From Planctomycetota bacterium (GTDB taxonomy: Bacteria > Planctomycetota > UBA1135 > GCA-002686595): a stretch of 44,765 nt of DNA. A program made the position numbers and the translations under genes. Each line of letters begins with the position of its first letter. The first letter of the stretch is position 1. The notes under the pieces were generated by a model, which was not told the DNA's origin, did not search any database, and worked only from the letters and a program-made list of their open reading frames with translations. This document shows positions 41,364-44,765 of the stretch, piece by piece. The DNA lies in contig PBIX01000113.1 in the NCBI GenBank assembly GCA_002720975.1, positions 1 through 44,765 on the forward strand, read 5' to 3'.

Positions 41364-42191
41364 GTCCGCTGGGTTGCCTTCGCCGACGGTCTCGCCAAGC
41401 TCACCCTTCAAGAGCTCCATGTCCTGAGCGTACTGGGCCACGGCCCGCAGGGTGTCCGCATCGATGTCCTTGAAGCCGCAGGTGAGCTTGACCCCATCTG
41501 CACGCTCTTCGAGCTGCTCAACTTCCACGACCGCCTCGCAGTAGCCGCGCTGCAGCAGGGGCAGGCGGAACTTGACGGAGAGTGGAGTCCCCAGGGCCAG
41601 CATCTGGCCCATTTCGAAGGGGGAGAGCTCGGTGCTGCCGCCACCCCATGTGAATGCCAGGCCCTCCGCGCTCAGGCTGGACATACGACCAACCCCGCTC
41701 CAGTTGCTACCGAATGCATGGCCGTGCACGGGATTGTCGGCGCGCACGCTCTCGATGAAGTGCTGCAAGCGTTCCTTGTCTTTCAGGCTGAAGAGCACCG
41801 AGGAGGCGTCCTCTTCAAAAGCGCCTTCGTCGGAGGCTGCGTCCGGCGCGTCCTGGGAATCGAACTGGGCGATAGCGTCCTCATCCGTATCAAGTACGGG
41901 GACCACGCGATTCAGACCCACCTTCTCCAGGATGTCCCGACAGAAGGTAGACGGGTGCGAGATGACGAGTTGCCCTCCTTGCGCATCGAGAGCCTTGGAG
42001 GCCTTGATGATGGCACCCAGAGCGGTCGAGTTGATGAACTTCACCATACGCAGGTTGAGTACGATATGGGTGATTCCGGCCTTCTGAGTGTTGTCTATCT
42101 CCTCCTGAAGGAGCGGACAGTAGTAGGTATCGAACTCGCCCCGGAGATGTAGGACGGCGTGATTCTCGCTGGGTTCAACGGTGATGCGCAT
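41361..42191 (-). CDS. STAS-PilZ fusion protein (anti-sigma-antagonist-like)
   Basis: From the ATG at 42191 the protein has 276 residues. Residues 1-108 are a STAS domain like SpoIIAA/RsbV: HAVLHLRGEFDTYYCP and VLNLRMVKFINSTALGAIIKA, where Ser55 is at the usual phosphorylated position. An acidic linker (110-135) leads to a PilZ-like domain (about 150-250): VGRMSSLSAEGLAFTW matches the PilZ second motif (D/N-x-S-x-x-G), but Ser replaces the first D/N, and the upstream RxxxR motif is not evident, so binding of cyclic di-GMP is doubtful. It is divergent (109 bases apart) from the GAF-PP2C phosphatase, the enzyme type that dephosphorylates such a Ser. A kinase of the RsbW type is not in the window. 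Confidence 0.85.
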   Translation of the reverse strand: MRITVEPSENHAVLHLRGEFDTYYCPLLQEEIDNTQKAGITHIVLNLRMVKFINSTALGAIIKASKALDAQGGQLVISHPSTFCRDILEKVGLNRVVPVLDTDEDAIAQFDSQDAPDAASDEGAFEEDASSVLFSLKDKERLQHFIESVRADNPVHGHAFGSNWSGVGRMSSLSAEGLAFTWGGGSTELSPFEMGQMLALGTPLSVKFRLPLLQRGYCEAVVEVEQLEERADGVKLTCGFKDIDADTLRAVAQYAQDMELLKGELGETVGEGNPAD

Positions 42192-42219
42192 TAGAGTGTT
42201 TGGGTGAAGGGAGGAGGTC

Positions 42220-42248
42220 AGTCTCCCCGAATCTCGTTTATCTGGCAA
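42220..42248 (-). promoter_or_regulatory. Candidate promoter of the STAS-PilZ gene
   Basis: On the minus strand TTGCCA (42248-42243) is followed after 17 bases by GAGACT (42225-42220). The -35 matches five of six; the -10 differs from the recurrent TAGACT form by one base. The leader would be about 22 bases, without a Shine-Dalgarno sequence. Confidence 0.35.
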
Positions 42249-42265
42249 GGGAAATGGAGGGGGAA

Positions 42266-42294
42266 TGGCACACCCCAAGGGTGCGGATTAGGAT
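42266..42294 (+). promoter_or_regulatory. Weak candidate promoter of the GAF-PP2C gene
   Basis: TAGGAT (42289-42294) lies just before the ATG at 42301, so a transcript from it would be leaderless. The -35 at 17 bases is poor (TGGCAC). Confidence 0.22.
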
Positions 42295-42300
42295 GGGCCC

Positions 42301-43707
42301 ATGGCGCTTTGGAGAAAAAAGCCGGATACAGCCCCTGATCCGTCAGGACCTCCGGTCTCTGCGACTGGAGATTCGGAGGAAGCCTCAATCTCCAGCGGCA
42401 TTCTGAGCGGCAATCCCCTGGTCGATGGAAAGTCATTGGACGTGTTACTGGATGCTATCCGTCACGTCTCCGAGTCACGGGACGTGGAGACCCTCCTGCA
42501 TTACGTTGTGGACAAGGCTACCGAGACCATGGATGCGGAGCGTGGGTTCCTCGTTCTCATGGAGGGTGACGGGACCCAGGTCGTGCGCGTTGCCCGCGCC
42601 AAGGGTCGAGACGTGCCCACGGATGATCGCGCCTATTCCACTTCGGTCGTGAAGAAGGTGGTGACTACGGAGACGCCCCTGCGGACCACGGAGGCCGGCG
42701 ATGACAGGGCCCTGGAGTTGGGGCACTCTGTCATTCAATTGAAACTGCGCGGGGTGATGTGTGCTCCGCTGGCCCCACAGGGCCTCAGCCACCGCGAGGA
42801 GTCCAGCTTGCTGCGGGGAGCCTTGTATGTGGACTCGAAGGTGACCACGCGCGAATTCACCGCGCGCGATCTGGCCCTCTTTTCGGCGTTGGCCCAGCAC
42901 GTCGCTGTCGCCCTGGAAAACGCTCGGCTCAATGCCCAGTCCCTGGAAAAGGTTCGCCTTGAGCGCTCCCTGGAAATCGCCACCGAGATTCAGGAGGGTT
43001 TGATGCCCAGCGCTCCACCGCAGGTCGAGGGCTTTGAGTTGCATGGCTGGTTTAGGCCCGCCGAGCATGCCACAGGCGATTTCTACGACTTCGTTCGTCT
43101 CGGGGATGGACGCCAGGCCGTCGTCGTTGGCGATGTGACCGGTCACGGCATTGGTCCGGCGCTGATTACCGCCACCGCCCAGGCGAGCTTGCGATCCTAC
43201 CTGAAGGTCCTGACGGAGCCCGCCAAGGTAGTCACCATGCTCAATGCCGACCTGGCCGAGCGCATGGACGATGGCATGTTCCTGACTCTCTTCTTGGGTG
43301 TCTTCTCCGAGGATGGGGAGCTGGAATACGTGAATGCGGGCCACACCCCGCCTCTGCTCTGGCGCCACGCAGATCAGACTATTGAGGAGCTGCCAGCCAC
43401 AGGCCCCGCGTTGGGCTTGATGGACGGGATGGACTACGAAGTGAGCGCGCCGATGATGTTGCATCCCAGCGATACCCTTCTGGCGTTCACCGATGGTCTG
43501 GTGGAAGCCCGCCATCACGATCGTCCGGATCGCTTCTTCGGTGAGTCTGGTGTGCGCGCCATCCTGGCCGAGCTGGGCTGGGGCAACCCCAGCGCAGAGG
43601 ACCTGACAGAGCAGGTTGTCGCAGGCGTACTCGATTTCTCCGGCGGGGAACGGGAAGACGACATGACCCTGGTCGCCCTGCGTCGTGCGCCCGATCAGGA
43701 GGGCTAG
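42301..43707 (+). CDS. GAF-domain PP2C (SpoIIE/RsbU-type) serine phosphatase
   Basis: A 468-residue phosphatase of the partner-switching family. After a Pro/Ser-rich start, a GAF sensor domain spans about 58-207 (MDAERGFLVLMEG, GALYVDSKVTTREF, LALFSALAQHVAVALENA). A helical linker (SLEKVRLERSLEIATEIQEGL) carries the signal to the SpoIIE-type PP2C domain (about 225-460). Metal-binding acidic residues are in ATGDFYDF (D262 region), VVGDVTGHGIGPAL, FTDGLVEAR and REDDMTLVAL, and NAGHTPPLL is a family hallmark. It would remove phosphate from the Ser of a STAS protein, very likely the one encoded divergently. The DUF58 gene starts directly after its stop, with a perfect AGGAGG (43698-43703) inside its 3' end. 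Confidence 0.93.
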   Translation: MALWRKKPDTAPDPSGPPVSATGDSEEASISSGILSGNPLVDGKSLDVLLDAIRHVSESRDVETLLHYVVDKATETMDAERGFLVLMEGDGTQVVRVARAKGRDVPTDDRAYSTSVVKKVVTTETPLRTTEAGDDRALELGHSVIQLKLRGVMCAPLAPQGLSHREESSLLRGALYVDSKVTTREFTARDLALFSALAQHVAVALENARLNAQSLEKVRLERSLEIATEIQEGLMPSAPPQVEGFELHGWFRPAEHATGDFYDFVRLGDGRQAVVVGDVTGHGIGPALITATAQASLRSYLKVLTEPAKVVTMLNADLAERMDDGMFLTLFLGVFSEDGELEYVNAGHTPPLLWRHADQTIEELPATGPALGLMDGMDYEVSAPMMLHPSDTLLAFTDGLVEARHHDRPDRFFGESGVRAILAELGWGNPSAEDLTEQVVAGVLDFSGGEREDDMTLVALRRAPDQEG

Positions 43708-44655
43708 GTGCCCAACCAGTCGAGCTCCGGGTCTCTCCGAACCGGGTTGACGGCTCGCCATGCCGGGGGGCTCCCCTGTCCGATGGTGGTTCTGGGGCCG
43801 GAGTACCTCAAGCGCCTGGAGCGTCTCAGCCTGCGCTTCGCGGCCGGGCTGGAGCGCCGCGAAGGTGCGGGGCGTGCGGGGCTGCTGGGCTCGGGTGAGG
43901 AGTTCGTCACCAGTCGCCCCTACCGACCTGGAGAGGATCTGCGGCAGTTGGACTGGGACCTACTGGCGCGGCTGGACCGGCCGTACATACGCGTCTCCCG
44001 CCGGGAGGCCGCCGAGTCCTGGAGCCTTTGGATAGACACCAGCGCCTCCATGGGCGTCGGGCCGCCGGGCAAGTTGCAGATGGCCGCAGAGGTGGCCGGT
44101 GGAATCGCGGCGGCGGGCTTGCAGGTTGGCGCCCGGGTCGAGTTGGTTGCGGGTAGCAGACGATTCCAGGCTCGCAAGCTGTCCGACATCGGGCAGCTCG
44201 TGAAGTTCCTTCAAGACCTGTGCGCCGTGGGGGCCGAGGGCCTGGCCACCGCGGTGGAAGAGGCTCGCCCACCCCGCCAGGCCGGACGCCTGTTCCTCAT
44301 CGGGGACCTGCTCGACCTGGAGCACGAGCAGGCACTGCGCTGGCGGCGTCCAGGTCGCGAACTGTTCTGGATCCAGATCCTGGCTCCCCTTGAGCTCCTC
44401 CCCCAGGGTGGCGGACGATCCCAGGCCGGGAGTTCCAAGGCCCGAGCGGGGGAGTGGGTGGAGTGGGTCGATCCGGAGGGAAGCGAGCGCCTGTCCGTGC
44501 GCTTGGATGGCTCCAATCTGGCGGCCTACGAGACCAACCTCGAGCGTCAATTGGAGGCCTGGCAGTCCATGGCCGCGCGTCACGGCGTCTCCCACGGCTT
44601 GTTCTCCAGTGACTCTCCCTTTGAAAGTGCCGTGCGTGCCACCCTGGAGCCCTGA
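43708..44655 (+). CDS. DUF58 protein (von Willebrand factor A-like)
   Basis: A 315-residue protein. I use the GTG at 43708, one base after the phosphatase stop, because AGGAGG lies 4 bases upstream of it; the ATG at 43783 would give a more typical family N-terminus (LGPEYLKRLERLSL) but lacks a ribosome-binding site. The DUF58 signature is present: FVTSRPYRPGEDLRQLDWDL and RPYIRVSRREAAE. The VWA-like metal site reads LWIDTSASMG (D-x-S-x-S). No membrane segment is predicted. DUF58 proteins usually come with a MoxR ATPase and BatA-type membrane proteins and are thought to help fold or insert enzymes or envelope proteins. Here a BatA-like gene follows 2 bases later; a moxR gene is not seen in the window. 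Confidence 0.88.
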   Translation: MPNQSSSGSLRTGLTARHAGGLPCPMVVLGPEYLKRLERLSLRFAAGLERREGAGRAGLLGSGEEFVTSRPYRPGEDLRQLDWDLLARLDRPYIRVSRREAAESWSLWIDTSASMGVGPPGKLQMAAEVAGGIAAAGLQVGARVELVAGSRRFQARKLSDIGQLVKFLQDLCAVGAEGLATAVEEARPPRQAGRLFLIGDLLDLEHEQALRWRRPGRELFWIQILAPLELLPQGGGRSQAGSSKARAGEWVEWVDPEGSERLSVRLDGSNLAAYETNLERQLEAWQSMAARHGVSHGLFSSDSPFESAVRATLEP

Positions 44656-44657
44656 GT

Positions 44658-44765
44658 TTGAATCTGGAATGGGCACACCCGGCGGGCTTGTGGGCGCTGG
44701 CCCTACCCGTCGTCTTGGCCCTGCTCTCGTTGCGCCGAGGGAAACCGAGCTCTCTGCACCTCGGA
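44658..44765 (+). CDS. BatA-like membrane protein, N-terminal part only
   Basis: The frame starts with TTG at 44658, 2 bases after the DUF58 stop, and runs off the right edge with 36 residues visible (MNLEWAHPAGLWALALP...). A hydrophobic helix with the pattern HPAGLWALALPVVLALLSLRR is the N-terminal signature of BatA/aerotolerance-regulator proteins, which normally continue with a second helix and a VWA domain. The location directly after a DUF58 gene supports this. The rest cannot be assessed. Confidence 0.65.
   Translation, partial: MNLEWAHPAGLWALALPVVLALLSLRRGKPSSLHLG

Noticed and set aside
42266..42280. Sigma-54 (-24/-12) promoter suggested by TGGCAC
   Set aside because: The GC element that should follow 10 bases after GG is absent.

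Overview
This is a GC-rich (my estimate, about 62-65%), gene-dense bacterial chromosome segment with about 31 protein genes and no recognisable RNA genes, insertion sequences, CRISPR array or phage genes. A Kdo transferase (waaA), LspA with several lipobox proteins, a pentaheme periplasmic-type cytochrome and a Wzm/Wzt glycan exporter point to a two-membrane envelope. MJ0042-type zinc-ribbon membrane proteins, HEAT-repeat secreted proteins, McsB arginine kinase, type IV-pilin-like proteins and a DUF58/BatA pair beside a SpoIIE-type phosphatase together suggest Planctomycetota or a close relative. That placement is inference; no rRNA or marker comparison was possible.

Layout. 1-1.5 kb: two zinc-ribbon proteins on the minus strand. 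1.7-5.5 kb: uvrB-uvrC excision repair. 5.6-7.0 kb: a secreted gluzincin-like protein without HExxH. 7.0-10.5 kb: a Xer recombinase (minus), then lspA, pyrD and a response regulator with an unknown N-terminal domain. 10.7-18.3 kb: secA, waaA, metK with a structured leader, a pseudopilin and a UbiA-family prenyltransferase. 18.3-24.1 kb: a five-gene minus-strand operon with 4-base overlaps (solute-binding lipoprotein, fused permease, ATPase, pentaheme cytochrome c, HEAT lipoprotein). 24.3-27.9 kb: aminotransferase, threonine aldolase and phosphohexomutase. 28.2-36.3 kb: HEAT protein, SAM hydrolase, arginase, then a three-gene glycan-export cassette (Wzm with an inserted Calx-beta-like domain, Wzt with a C-terminal carbohydrate-binding-type domain, methyltransferase with a long coiled coil). 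36.3-44.8 kb: DASS/SLC13 carrier (minus), McsB, a degenerate GmhB-like HAD protein (minus), a GT4 glycosyltransferase, a STAS-PilZ protein (minus), a GAF-PP2C phosphatase, a DUF58 protein and the start of a BatA-like protein.

How the genes may work together. The strongest candidate for an undescribed system is the export cassette at 32.1-36.3 kb. It resembles the E. coli O9a/Klebsiella O3 logic, in which a methyltransferase-coiled-coil protein (WbdD) caps the glycan and measures its length and Wzt recognises the cap. Here the kinase domain is absent and the permease carries an extracytoplasmic beta-domain. A second candidate is the importer operon that ends in a pentaheme cytochrome and a HEAT lipoprotein. 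A third is the divergent STAS-PilZ / GAF-PP2C pair, which looks like a partner-switching module.

Regulation. Many first genes lack a Shine-Dalgarno sequence and have C-rich bases directly before ATG. Several have a promoter-like pair (TTGNNN or TTCGMC, 17-18 bases, TAGNCT or TATACT) so close that the transcript would be leaderless or nearly so. Genes inside operons mostly start by ATGA, GTGA or TTGA overlap.
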